Positions 23,787 to 30,672 of a stretch of 33,279 bases of DNA are shown in pieces; the first letter of the stretch is position 1, and each line of letters starts with the position of its first letter. The notes beneath the pieces are model-generated. The model was not told the origin of the DNA. It saw only the letters and a program-made list of their open reading frames with translations, and ran no database searches. A program made the position numbers and the translations under genes. Origin of the DNA: Parcubacteria group bacterium Gr01-1014_2. GTDB taxonomy: Bacteria; Patescibacteriota; Minisyncoccia; 2-02-FULL-40-12. Where the stretch lies: positions 1 through 33,279 of the forward strand of contig VMGG01000003.1 of assembly GCA_007376425.1 (NCBI GenBank), in the 5' to 3' direction.

Positions 23787-23858
23787 CCGCTCGTAGTTCA
23801 ACGGATAGAACGAGGGACTTCTAATCCCTAAATCGAGGTTCGATTCCTCGCGAGCGGA
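23787..23858 (+). tRNA. tRNA-Arg (TCT)
   Basis: Acceptor CCGCTCG/CGAGCGG, discriminator A, D-arm GTTC/GAAC with GG in the loop, anticodon loop CTTCTAA, T-loop TTCGATT. CCA is not encoded. Confidence 0.94.
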
Positions 23859-23871
23859 CAAAATTTAGAAC

Positions 23872-23945
23872 CCGCCCCTAGCTTAACTGGTAAAGCACAC
23901 GCCTCTTAAGCGTCGAGATTCTGGGTTCGACTCCCAGGGGGCGGA
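23872..23945 (+). tRNA. tRNA-Lys (CTT)
   Basis: Acceptor CCGCCCC/GGGGCGG, discriminator A, D-arm GCTT/AAGC, anticodon loop CTCTTAA, T-loop TTCGACT. One mismatch at the base of the anticodon stem. CCA is not encoded. The MFS gene starts 20 bases downstream. Confidence 0.93.
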
Positions 23946-23964
23946 TTGACATTAAATTTAATAA

Positions 23965-25206
23965 ATGAATAGCCGAAATAATATATTTCTTTGGGTCTCG
24001 TATGATTTTGCCAACTCAATAGTATCAATTGTATTTTTTCTTTACTTTTCTCAATGGATTGTTATTGATCAAGGGATAGCTGATATCTGGTTTAATTTAA
24101 CTTTCACAATATCCGCCATTCTATTACTCTTTACCATCCCTACAACAGGAGCTTTATTAGATAAATACTGGAGACGCATTACGGGATTACGATATACAAC
24201 ATTTGGAACAGCTATATTTTATGGCTTATGTAGCATATTCGCCATCACTAACCAAAATGTTCCAGCACTCATTACTTTTACTTTAGGATTATATTCTTAT
24301 CTTTTATCATTTACATTTTATACTCCTTTAATCAATGATATTTCTTCATCCGAAAAGCGTGGCCGCATTTCTGGTTATGGTATTGCCGCAAATTATTTAG
24401 GACAAATCTCCGGTTTAATTCTAGTTTTGCCGTTTGCTACTGGGAACCTAACCTTATTTAATAGTTCTTTTAGAGCAGAAACTCTTTTACCTTCTGTTAT
24501 CATATTTTTAATTTTAGCTTTGCCAATGCTTATATTTTTCCGAGAGCCGCATAAAGAACAAAAGATAGTATCTTATTCCAAAGAAATTAAGGAATCTTTA
24601 ATTGATACTAAAAGATTACTTGCAGTTCCTGGGGTTTTAGCCTTTTTTGCTTCTTATTTTTTCTTTAATGACGCCATTCTAACCGTCGCTAATAATTTTT
24701 CTATTTTTCTTGAACAAGTTTGGAAAGTATCTGACACAATTAAAACCTATGTACTTTTAGGAATTCTCGCTACATCAGCTATTGGTGGATTTATAAGTGG
24801 ACTTATAGCAGATAGACTTGGCCATAAGAAAACTTTAGTTATCATACTCACAGGATGGATTATAATACTTCCTATTGTAGCCCTGATTACCGATTTTAAG
24901 TTGTTCATTATAGCTACAGTTATCATAGGTATTTGGTTTGGTTCGACCTGGACAGTATCTCGATCAATGATGAGTTACCTTTCCCCGAAGAATAGACATA
25001 ACTTAACCTTTGGTTATTTCGGCCTTGCAGAACGTGCATCATCTTTTGTTGGGCCTATTGTTTGGGGATTAATTGCTACAAATTTAACTTCCTTTGGGCC
25101 AAATCGCTATAGAGTGGCAATTGCTGTTCTTACAATATTTGTCGTTATGGGTTTAGTTGCCATGAAATATGTTAAGAGCGATAAAGTTAAGATGGTAAGC
25201 AAATAA
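23965..25206 (+). CDS. MFS transporter, UMF1/Atg22-like
   Basis: A 413-residue protein with about 12 membrane segments. The N-terminus carries WVSYDFANSIVSIVFFLYFS, whose YDFANS motif is typical of the UMF1 (vacuole effluxer Atg22-like) branch of the major facilitator superfamily. A typical MFS cytoplasmic loop, ADRLGHKKT, lies near residue 280. The substrate is unknown. It directly follows the tRNA array and opens the accessory stretch. Its codon use looks more AT-rich than that of rny or HU, which may mean transfer, though I have not measured it. Confidence 0.85.
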   Translation: MNSRNNIFLWVSYDFANSIVSIVFFLYFSQWIVIDQGIADIWFNLTFTISAILLLFTIPTTGALLDKYWRRITGLRYTTFGTAIFYGLCSIFAITNQNVPALITFTLGLYSYLLSFTFYTPLINDISSSEKRGRISGYGIAANYLGQISGLILVLPFATGNLTLFNSSFRAETLLPSVIIFLILALPMLIFFREPHKEQKIVSYSKEIKESLIDTKRLLAVPGVLAFFASYFFFNDAILTVANNFSIFLEQVWKVSDTIKTYVLLGILATSAIGGFISGLIADRLGHKKTLVIILTGWIIILPIVALITDFKLFIIATVIIGIWFGSTWTVSRSMMSYLSPKNRHNLTFGYFGLAERASSFVGPIVWGLIATNLTSFGPNRYRVAIAVLTIFVVMGLVAMKYVKSDKVKMVSK

Positions 25207-25238
25207 AAAATTATATTTGGAAATCCTATTTGCATCTG

Positions 25239-25356
25239 CTGCCAAACCCTCAATCCCTCAATAATTTGGTTCCCCACCTTCGCTACCTACTTCGCTAAAG
25301 CTACGAAGGTCAAAGAAAGCTACAGCGGGCAGGCAAGTAGTTCCTACAAGGCGGAC
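25239..25356. repeat. Composite repeat R1, between MFS and toxin-antitoxin genes
   Basis: Left part GCCAAACCCTCAATCCCTC then AATAATTTGGTTCC, right part AAGTAGTTCCTACAAGG then CGGAC. Between them is a 61-base filler with ACCTTCG ... CGAAGGT palindromic words. CCAAA and TTTGG pair at the ends of the left part. Same orientation as R2 and R3. Confidence 0.7.
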
Positions 25357-25368
25357 ACTTTAGAAACC

Positions 25369-25396
25369 TTGACTTTTCACGTATAAACAATATCAT
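25369..25396 (+). promoter_or_regulatory. Candidate promoter of the toxin-antitoxin pair
   Basis: TTGACT (25369-25374), 16-base spacer, TATCAT (25391-25396). The ATG is only six bases beyond, so the transcript would be leaderless or start close to the ATG. Confidence 0.4.
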
Positions 25397-25402
25397 TGAA
25401 TT

Positions 25403-25618
25403 ATGGAGCAAGTGACTTTGGAAAAAACTAAAGAATATCTCATTGTAAAAATCCCTCTTAAATCAGTTAAAACCGGCAGAACAGAAATTTCTTCCAGTGA
25501 CCGAAGAGTTATCGATAGAGTAATTGCAGAAGGGTTGCACGATATTAAAAGCGGACATGTTTTTGGTCCATTCAAGAACGTAAAGGAATTTAAGGTGGCT
25601 TTAGGCAAATCAGAGTAA
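25403..25618 (+). CDS. Probable antitoxin of a RelE-type pair
   Basis: A 71-residue protein ending in SGHVFGPFKNVKEFKVALGK. The GPF ... EF tail is common among antitoxins paired with RelE-like toxins. The N-terminal part (EYLIVKIPLKSVKTGRTEIS) may form the DNA-binding portion. Its TAA stop is directly followed by the toxin ATG with no gap, as in type II systems. Antitoxin identity rests mainly on this partnership. Confidence 0.7.
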   Translation: MEQVTLEKTKEYLIVKIPLKSVKTGRTEISSSDRRVIDRVIAEGLHDIKSGHVFGPFKNVKEFKVALGKSE

Positions 25619-25864
25619 ATGAGGTTTTTATTGTCTGGCAGGGCTAAGCGGGACTACCAAAAATTAACCAAGGCGTTACAAAAAGCTGCTGACAAGCAGC
25701 TTGCTTTATTATTAAAAAATTTAATGCATCCCTCTCTGCGCGCAAAGAAATATGATGAAACACGAGATATTTGGCAAGGACGCATAAGTGAGAATTACAG
25801 ATTTTATTTTCGGATTAATGATGACGTTTACGAAATCGTCACAATATTAAAACACCCGAAATAG
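25619..25864 (+). CDS. RelE/ParE-superfamily toxin
   Basis: An 81-residue protein. FLLSGRAKRDYQKLTK opens the fold; RAKKYDETRDIWQGRISENY and YFRINDDVYEIVTILKHPK give the core strands. Such toxins are mRNA interferases or gyrase inhibitors. The R/Y/H residues expected in an mRNA-cleaving RelE (RISENYRFYFR, KHPK) are visible. It is neutralised by the gene directly upstream. Confidence 0.85.
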   Translation: MRFLLSGRAKRDYQKLTKALQKAADKQLALLLKNLMHPSLRAKKYDETRDIWQGRISENYRFYFRINDDVYEIVTILKHPK

Positions 25865-25887
25865 CTATTTTAATTAGTAAGCCTTTC

Positions 25888-25917
25888 TTTAATGGCTCAA
25901 CGCGTTGAACCATTAAA
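25888..25917. repeat. 30-bp near-perfect palindrome after the toxin gene
   Basis: TTTAATGGCTCAACG and its complement CGTTGAACCATTAAA with one mismatched position. It begins 24 bases after the toxin stop. No T-run follows at once. Confidence 0.65.
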
Positions 25918-25922
25918 CTTTA

Positions 25923-25980
25923 GTTGCCAAATCCTTAATTCTTCTATAATCTAGTTCCAAGTAGCTCTTACGAGGCGGAC
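25923..25980. repeat. Composite repeat R2, empty form
   Basis: Left part GCCAAATCCTTAATTCTTC then TATAATCTAGTTCC joins directly to AAGTAGCTCTTACGAGGCGG. The filler present in R1 and R3 is absent, so this copy shows the uninterrupted state. It is also more diverged. Confidence 0.65.
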
Positions 25981-25984
25981 CAAC

Positions 25985-26016
25985 AAAAATAATCCCGATT
26001 CTTCAGGGTTATTTTT
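25985..26016. terminator. Terminator after the toxin-antitoxin operon
   Basis: AAAAATAATCCC (25985-25996) pairs with GGGTTATTTTT (26006-26016). The stem holds an A-run and a T-run, so it can work in either direction. Confidence 0.65.
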
Positions 26017-26080
26017 ATCCTCCTTCGTGGGATTTGGAACTTTTTGATAAAATAGGAGTTGGATAAAATAGATTTGTTAT

Positions 26081-26755
26081 ATGGACTATAAGTACGCCTA
26101 TTTAATCGGAGTTTTATCAATTCTATTTCCGATTTGGTTATTTCTACTTATTAGACGTAAAGATTTAAGAAAAGAAATACTATTAACCAGTATTGTTATA
26201 GGTTTATTGGGTCCTTTTTCAGAGCTATTATATTTAAGAGATTATTGGCATCCAGAAACTATCGGAACTTATCCTTTTGGTCCAGAAGGATTTTTATTTG
26301 GCTTTTTATTAAGCGGCATTGCAGTATCCATTTATGAAGAAGTTTATGGCAGGCATTTATACAGAGTAAAGAAACTACAAAGACCACTTTTTGTTCTATT
26401 TTTTGTTATAGGATTTTTATTAATTGTCTTGCCATTGGTTTTCTTGGCAGGATTAAACTCAATTTATGCAACGACAATTGGGCTTTTAGCTATTGCCACA
26501 ACAGTAGTTTTCCTAAGAAGAGACCTTGTGGCACACTCGCTAATAGGTGGCTTACTGACTGGAGTTATTATGTTTTTGAGTTATGTTGTTTTTTTGTTCA
26601 TTTTTCCAGAAGCCGTGGGTAGATGGTGGTCTTTGCAAAATGTGAGTAGCATATTGATTTTAGGCATACCAATAGAGGAATTAATATGGGCATTCGCAGT
26701 AGGTGCTACTATTGGACCAATTTACGAGTTTCTATTGGGTTATAGATTAAGGTAA
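26081..26755 (+). CDS. Polytopic membrane protein, lycopene-cyclase-domain-like
   Basis: A 224-residue protein with about six or seven hydrophobic segments. PEGFLFGFLLSGIAVSIYEE in the first half and GIPIEELIWAFAVGATIGPI in the second form a repeat-like pair of P/E-rich membrane motifs. The P-x-E-E pattern recalls the heterodimeric lycopene cyclase domain, but no carotenoid gene is near. I treat the enzymatic link as weak. Flanked by R2 and R3. Confidence 0.5.
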   Translation: MDYKYAYLIGVLSILFPIWLFLLIRRKDLRKEILLTSIVIGLLGPFSELLYLRDYWHPETIGTYPFGPEGFLFGFLLSGIAVSIYEEVYGRHLYRVKKLQRPLFVLFFVIGFLLIVLPLVFLAGLNSIYATTIGLLAIATTVVFLRRDLVAHSLIGGLLTGVIMFLSYVVFLFIFPEAVGRWWSLQNVSSILILGIPIEELIWAFAVGATIGPIYEFLLGYRLR

Positions 26756-26770
26756 AATACTTCATTCATT

Positions 26771-26859
26771 TGTTGCCAGACCCTTAATCCCTCTGTAATC
26801 TGGTTCCCCGCCTTCGCTAAAGCTACGGCGGGCAGGCAAGTAGTTCCTACGAGGCGGAC
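26771..26859. repeat. Composite repeat R3 with nested palindrome
   Basis: Left part GCCAGACCCTTAATCCCTC then TGTAATCTGGTTCC, right part AAGTAGTTCCTACGAGGCGG. A 30-base filler (26808-26837) with CCGCC ... GGCGG is inserted between them. CCAGA pairs with TCTGG where R1 has CCAAA with TTTGG, a compensatory change. Confidence 0.7.
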
Positions 26860-26865
26860 AATAAT

Positions 26866-26893
26866 TTGACTTTCAAGTGCAAATTAGTATATT
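26866..26893 (+). promoter_or_regulatory. Candidate promoter for the 26948 gene
   Basis: TTGACT (26866-26871), 16-base spacer, TATATT (26888-26893), about 55 bases before the ATG. Confidence 0.45.
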
Positions 26894-26947
26894 TAAAAAC
26901 TACCGCAATGAGGCGATAAACAACAGTTCTTTAAGGAGAGTGATGTT

Positions 26948-27364
26948 ATGAAGCGTTTTGTCTTTTCGCTTTTCGCGGCGGTCGTCCTTTTGTTTCCGTC
27001 GTTTGTCTTGGCCCAGGAGGCAAACAGCAGCGACAAGGTAGTTGACACCAAGTTTATGCTTGTTGTCAGCTCTCTGGTGGCTTCCATGGTCTTCGACGTG
27101 GAAACTAGCTTCGCGGGAATCAAGAAGCACCCCGAGATCAATACCCGTGAGGGTAACCCGGTTATGAAGTTGTTCGTCAACGCAGGACGACCTGCGACCT
27201 ACGCCCTTTTGAGTGGGGCAGAAGCAGGCCTTGTTTCCATATCTTATTGGATGAAAAAGAGTAAGAAACCCGCCATCCGAAAGATCTGGTGGGCAGTGCC
27301 TGTAGTTGGGACGACTAGTCACGCTATTGGTGGCGGAGTCAATCTTCGTTTTGTTTTCCGCTAG
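26948..27364 (+). CDS. Secreted or membrane DUF5658-like protein with signal peptide
   Basis: A 138-residue protein with a classic signal peptide (MKRFVFSLFAAVVLLFPSF, likely cut after VLA). The mature part has DVETSFAGIKKHPEINTREG and NPVMKLF, where D..TS...G...E.NP recalls DUF5658-type membrane proteins, and one or two more hydrophobic helices. It has a strong Shine-Dalgarno (TAAGGAGAG) and many GC-ending codons, unlike its neighbours. A strong terminator follows. This complete, differently composed unit suggests recent transfer. Function unknown. Confidence 0.6.
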   Translation: MKRFVFSLFAAVVLLFPSFVLAQEANSSDKVVDTKFMLVVSSLVASMVFDVETSFAGIKKHPEINTREGNPVMKLFVNAGRPATYALLSGAEAGLVSISYWMKKSKKPAIRKIWWAVPVVGTTSHAIGGGVNLRFVFR

Positions 27365-27379
27365 CACAGTCTGCTTCAC

Positions 27380-27421
27380 GAGCCCCTCGTGGAATTCAAT
27401 TTCGCTTGGGGCTCCTTTTTA
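27380..27421 (+). terminator. Strong terminator of the 26948 gene
   Basis: GAGCCCC (27380-27386) pairs with GGGGCTC (27408-27414), followed by C and five T. The loop of 21 bases is long. Confidence 0.75.
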
Positions 27422-27447
27422 TTTAGAGAATACTAGGTCAACAAGAA

Positions 27448-27867
27448 CTATTCGTTTCCCGGAGGACATTGATTATTTTGAGTACTCCCTTTCTTGGAAT
27501 CCGAAAATAAATTTTGGGTTCCTTGTTTTAGATCATTTAAAGTTTCAAAAGTTTTTTCAATGAGAGATTCGTCAGAGTTCCTTATTTCATTAAGCTTGCT
27601 TTTTGATTCTCCAATTATTTTAAGACCCTTTTCCAAAACCGCTTTTTTGTCAAAACTCGGATTATCAATATTTTCATTGATCTCTTTCATTATACTTTCA
27701 ATCTCGCCGAATTTGTTTTTAAAAGAATCAAGGATGTTTGCCCTTTTAATTTCCGGATTGGTGAATTCCGCGACTTTGTCCTTTATTCCGCTCCAAATAT
27801 CGCCGCCGTATACGGCAAGACCAGTCAGAAGGATTAGGGTTAAAATCAGTTTAATTAGTCCGCCCAT
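27448..27867 (-). CDS. Hypothetical membrane-anchored helical protein
   Basis: A 139-residue protein. Residues 4-22 (LIKLILTLILLTGLAVYGG) form one membrane anchor. The rest is mainly charged helix, probably coiled coil, with a Cys near the C-terminus (NNQCPPGNE). It overlaps the 3' end of the cysteine desulfurase gene by 17 bases and is likely co-transcribed. No family recognised. Confidence 0.55.
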   Translation of the reverse strand: MGGLIKLILTLILLTGLAVYGGDIWSGIKDKVAEFTNPEIKRANILDSFKNKFGEIESIMKEINENIDNPSFDKKAVLEKGLKIIGESKSKLNEIRNSDESLIEKTFETLNDLKQGTQNLFSDSKKGSTQNNQCPPGNE

Positions 27868-29071
27868 AATAGTATTTTTTCAAATCTTTTGGATATAACT
27901 CCTTTATCTTTTTTACCACTTTTGGCAGAATTTTTAAAACATAATCCAAGTCGGCTTTAGAAGTTTTTCCAAAAGAGAAACGAATGCTGGAGCGGGCTTC
28001 TTCTTTTGATAAGCCAATGGCCAGCAAAACATGGGATGGTTCAATTTCTTTTGATGTGCAAGCCGAACCGGCTGAAGCGCGGATTCCATATTTATCCAGA
28101 TGCAGAAGCAGTTGCTCATTTTCTATTCCGGGCAAAGTCACATTTATTATATGGGGAATCCTATTTTGTTGATTTTCAGGCCCATTTATTTTTATTATTG
28201 GGAATAATTCTTTTAGTTTGTTTATGAAATATTCTTTTAGTTTTTCTTGTTTGTTGTAAGTTGTTTGTTGTAAGTTGTTTGTTATTTCTAATGCTTTGGC
28301 AAAACCCACAATTAACGGGATAGCTTCGGTAGCCGGCCTTAAGTTAAATTCTTGCCCGCCGCCGTAAGTTAATGGTTCAATTTTGGTTTCCCGCTTGGCA
28401 TATAAGAGGGCAATCCCTTTTGGTCCGTAAATTTTATGGCTTGATACGGTCATTAAATCAACCCCGAGATTATTTACATTTATGTCGAGACTGCCGGCTT
28501 GAGCCGCATCAATATGAAAATAAGGAAGTTGTAAGTTGTGAGTTGTAAGTTGTGAGTTCTTCTTAAATTCTTTGATTATTTTGGCCAGTTTTTTTATTAG
28601 TTGAACAGAACCAGTTTCATTGTTTGCGTAAATAATTGAAATTAAAACAGTGTCTGGCGTCAGGTTTTTTTTGAATTCATTTAAATCAATCAGGCCCTCC
28701 TCATTTACTGAAAGATAGTGTATTTTAATTCCCTCTTTTTCAAGTTTTTTTATTGGTCCTAAGACCGATTGATGCTCTATTTTAGTAGTTATGATTTTTG
28801 ATTTTTTGTTTTTTAAGGCTTGGATAGTCCCCAAAATAGCCAAATTATTAGCTTCGGTAGCCGAAGAAGTAAAAATTATTTCCTGGTTTTTGGCGCCGAG
28901 GATTCTTGCGATTTTTTGGCGCGATTGGTCGAGCGCTTTTTTAGCTTCGCGGCCAGCGTCGTTGAAAGACGATGGATTACCGTAAATTTTTGACCAAAAG
29001 GGTGCCATAGCCTTTAAAACTTCTTGGTCGCAAGGCGTTGTGGCCGCGTTGTCCAAGTAAACTTCTCGCAT
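27851..29071 (-). CDS. Cysteine desulfurase (NifS/IscS class) with repeat-derived segment
   Basis: A 406-residue PLP enzyme that takes sulfur from cysteine for Fe-S clusters and tRNA thiolation. The start YLDNAATTPCDQEVLKAM, the PLP-binding lysine in TVSSHKIYGPKG and the catalytic cysteine in ASAGSACTSKEIEPSH are intact. Between EFKK and YFHIDAAQ about a dozen extra residues (NSQLTTHNLQLP) are encoded by a tandem 14-bp repeat. A second stretch (NNLQQTTYNK) has similar DNA. IscU/SufU or TusA-type partners are not in the window. Confidence 0.93.
   Translation of the reverse strand: MREVYLDNAATTPCDQEVLKAMAPFWSKIYGNPSSFNDAGREAKKALDQSRQKIARILGAKNQEIIFTSSATEANNLAILGTIQALKNKKSKIITTKIEHQSVLGPIKKLEKEGIKIHYLSVNEEGLIDLNEFKKNLTPDTVLISIIYANNETGSVQLIKKLAKIIKEFKKNSQLTTHNLQLPYFHIDAAQAGSLDINVNNLGVDLMTVSSHKIYGPKGIALLYAKRETKIEPLTYGGGQEFNLRPATEAIPLIVGFAKALEITNNLQQTTYNKQEKLKEYFINKLKELFPIIKINGPENQQNRIPHIINVTLPGIENEQLLLHLDKYGIRASAGSACTSKEIEPSHVLLAIGLSKEEARSSIRFSFGKTSKADLDYVLKILPKVVKKIKELYPKDLKKYYYGRTN
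28248..28283. repeat. Tandem repeat inside the cysteine desulfurase gene (second site)
   Basis: On plus, about two and a half units of TTTGTTGTAAGTTG. In frame it gives NNLQQTTYNK. Because length here seems normal for the family, it may replace rather than extend the helix. Confidence 0.5.
28525..28559. repeat. Tandem 14-bp repeat inside the cysteine desulfurase gene
   Basis: On minus, ACTCACAACTTACA twice, followed by ACTT. It encodes the extra residues SQLTTHNLQL just before the HIDAAQ motif. The words match spacer repeats near ruvC. Confidence 0.65.
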
Positions 29072-29177
29072 AAATCTAAATAGTCAAAATCTAAATTTCT
29101 TATTTGTATAATTAGTATTCATTAGTATATTGGCATCGATACTAATATACGAATTATACTAATAATACTAATAGATT
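29072..29177. repeat. ATTAGTAT-type palindromic spacer
   Basis: The gap between the TatD stop and the desulfurase start is filled with ATTAGTAT/ATACTAAT words in both directions, including TTAGTAT ... ATACTAA as a hairpin and ACTAATAATACTAAT as a tandem. No clear promoter; likely a repeat element. Confidence 0.5.
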
Positions 29178-29975
29178 TTATTTAGGGTTTGTGATTTTAA
29201 ATAGGCGTTTTGTGTTTTCAAATGTTTGTTCGGCGACCTGATTGTAGCTCAAGCCCCTTAACTCGGCAATTTTTTCAGCCACATATTTTACATAAAGCGG
29301 TTCATTTCTTTTCCCTCTGAATGGAACAGGAGTAAGATAGGGGGCGTCGGTTTCAAGAAGTATTTTTTCAAGAGGCGCATATTTTACTATTTCATTGTAT
29401 TGATTAGTGAAAGTGATAATCCCGTTGAAACCAAGGTATAAGCCGAGCTCAAGATATTTTTTAGCTTCTTCCATGCTTCCGGTAAACGAGTGAACAACCC
29501 CTAAATGATTTGTATTTTTATCACGATCGTGTATAGAGCACCATTCTGATAACAGGTTAGTCATCTCTTTATGGGCGTCGCGGCAGTGGAAAATCAGCGG
29601 TTTTCTGTACTTATCGGCGAGTTCTAAAAATTGGTTAAGCGCCTCTTTTTGTTTAGCTCTTGATTTATTGTCCTTAACTCTGTAGTAGTCCAAGCCGACT
29701 TCTCCTACGGCTACGACTTTGTCTTCTTTTAGTAATTCTTCCCAAGTTTCAAGTTTCAGGTTGTATGTTTCATGAATATCCGTAGGATGCAAGCCGACGG
29801 TTGCCCAAATGCCCTCATACTTTTCAGCCAGTTCAATTGCTTGTTTTGAAGTTTCTAAATCAGTCCCGACGCAAATCATAAAAATTCCCTCTTTGAGTGT
29901 GTGTTTTATCGTTTCACCCCGGTCCTGGTCATAATCAGGGAATTGGGGATGGCAGTGAGAGTCAAAAAGCAGCAT
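29178..29975 (-). CDS. tatD: TatD-family metal-dependent DNase
   Basis: A 265-residue TIM-barrel hydrolase. Metal ligands are visible in FDSHCHPQF (H-x-H), VGEVGLDYYR (E), LIFHCRDAH, GVVHSFTGS and LLETDAPYLTPVPFRGK (final D). TatD proteins are 3'-5' exonucleases involved in DNA repair or RNA turnover. Length and motifs are normal. It is followed by a repeat-rich spacer and the desulfurase. Confidence 0.93.
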   Translation of the reverse strand: MLLFDSHCHPQFPDYDQDRGETIKHTLKEGIFMICVGTDLETSKQAIELAEKYEGIWATVGLHPTDIHETYNLKLETWEELLKEDKVVAVGEVGLDYYRVKDNKSRAKQKEALNQFLELADKYRKPLIFHCRDAHKEMTNLLSEWCSIHDRDKNTNHLGVVHSFTGSMEEAKKYLELGLYLGFNGIITFTNQYNEIVKYAPLEKILLETDAPYLTPVPFRGKRNEPLYVKYVAEKIAELRGLSYNQVAEQTFENTKRLFKITNPK

Positions 29976-30038
29976 GCGAATAGCGCGCTTTCGCCTGCGG
30001 CTTCAGCAATGCGAATGCGCCCATACGAATAAATTGAA

Positions 30039-30413
30039 TCAATATTTCTTTCTTCCGTTCCAAAAAAGTAAGGCCAAAGCGGCACCGATAAGACCGATGT
30101 CTCGAACAGTCACTTCATTTAAACTAAATGAAAAGATGACAAATAGAAGAAACAAGATTACCAAAGAAGCGAACAATTTAACGAATATGTTAAACAAAAA
30201 ACCTAATCCTATTACGATTTCAAAAATTCCGTTGATATAAATAAAATTTAAATTCCCGATGCCGAGATTACTTAAAATTCCTTGAAACCATAAAGGTAGC
30301 CAGGCATTAACCCAATAGTCGGGATGGATGAATTTATCAATCCCAAACCATAAAAAAACAAAAGCCAATCCAAGACGTAAAAATAAGTTAGAAGTATTGC
30401 TTGAATTGAACAT
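30039..30413 (-). CDS. DoxX-like small membrane protein
   Basis: I choose ATG 30413 (MFNSSNTSNLFLRLGLAFVF), giving 124 residues; the longer frame to 30482 runs into the tRNA-His gene. Four hydrophobic segments and the pattern LAFVFLWFGIDKFIHPDYWV fit the DoxX/DoxD group of small quinone- or thiol-linked membrane proteins. The gap to TatD includes a GCGAATAGCGCGC/GCGAATGCGC repeat. Exact role unknown. Confidence 0.7.
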   Translation of the reverse strand: MFNSSNTSNLFLRLGLAFVFLWFGIDKFIHPDYWVNAWLPLWFQGILSNLGIGNLNFIYINGIFEIVIGLGFLFNIFVKLFASLVILFLLFVIFSFSLNEVTVRDIGLIGAALALLFWNGRKKY

Positions 30414-30461
30414 TGTTAAAAATATACAATAAATTTTTACTAAAGAGAATTGTTGAAAAGG

Positions 30462-30535
30462 GGTGAGTGGAGGGATTTGCACCCTCGGTCTCCTCGGCCA
30501 CAGCGAGGCGCTTTGGCTGCTAAGCTACACCCACC
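30462..30535 (-). tRNA. tRNA-His (GTG)
   Basis: Acceptor GTGGGTG/CACTCAC with one G-U pair, an encoded extra G at -1 facing C73, both hallmarks of tRNA-His. The anticodon loop is CTGTGGC. The D-loop is AGCAGCCA without GG and the T-loop is TGCAAAT, the same pair of changes as in tRNA-Gly. Confidence 0.93.
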
Positions 30536-30538
30536 ATC

Positions 30539-30610
30539 CGCCCTCGGCAGGATTTGAACCTACAACAACTGCTTCGAAGGCAGTTATGATATCCGTTTCA
30601 CCACGAGGGC
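30539..30610 (-). tRNA. tRNA-Arg (TCG)
   Basis: Acceptor GCCCTCG/CGAGGGC, discriminator G, anticodon loop CTTCGAA, normal GG in the D-loop and T-loop TTCAAAT. Three bases before tRNA-His on the minus strand. CCA is not encoded. TGTTAGAAT at 30626-30634 on minus may be an extended -10. Confidence 0.93.
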
Positions 30611-30633
30611 AATTTCATTCAATAAATTCTAAC

Positions 30634-30664
30634 AAAAATCCGGCTGAAAATCAACCGGATTTTT
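30634..30664 (-). terminator. Terminator of the 3D-domain gene
   Basis: A perfect 10-bp stem, AAAAATCCGG with CCGGATTTTT, around an 11-base loop, ending nine bases from the stop of the minus-strand 3D-domain gene. It may act both ways. Confidence 0.7.
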
Positions 30665-30672
30665 GCGCTTTC

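Noticed and set aside
23598-23861. Minus-strand 87-residue ORF
   Set aside because: It is antisense to three clear tRNA genes and a palindromic repeat.
25239-26859. Integron attC sites
   Set aside because: The repeats separate gene units in one orientation, but I see no GTTRRRY/RYYYAAC core sites and no integrase, so I keep only the weaker cassette-like idea. In R1 and R3 the reverse complement is open for some codons, but R2 has a stop and no gene continues.
23872-27421. tRNA-Lys as integration site of a genomic island
   Set aside because: The accessory stretch starts 20 bases after the tRNA, but I found no repeat of the tRNA 3' end downstream and no integrase.
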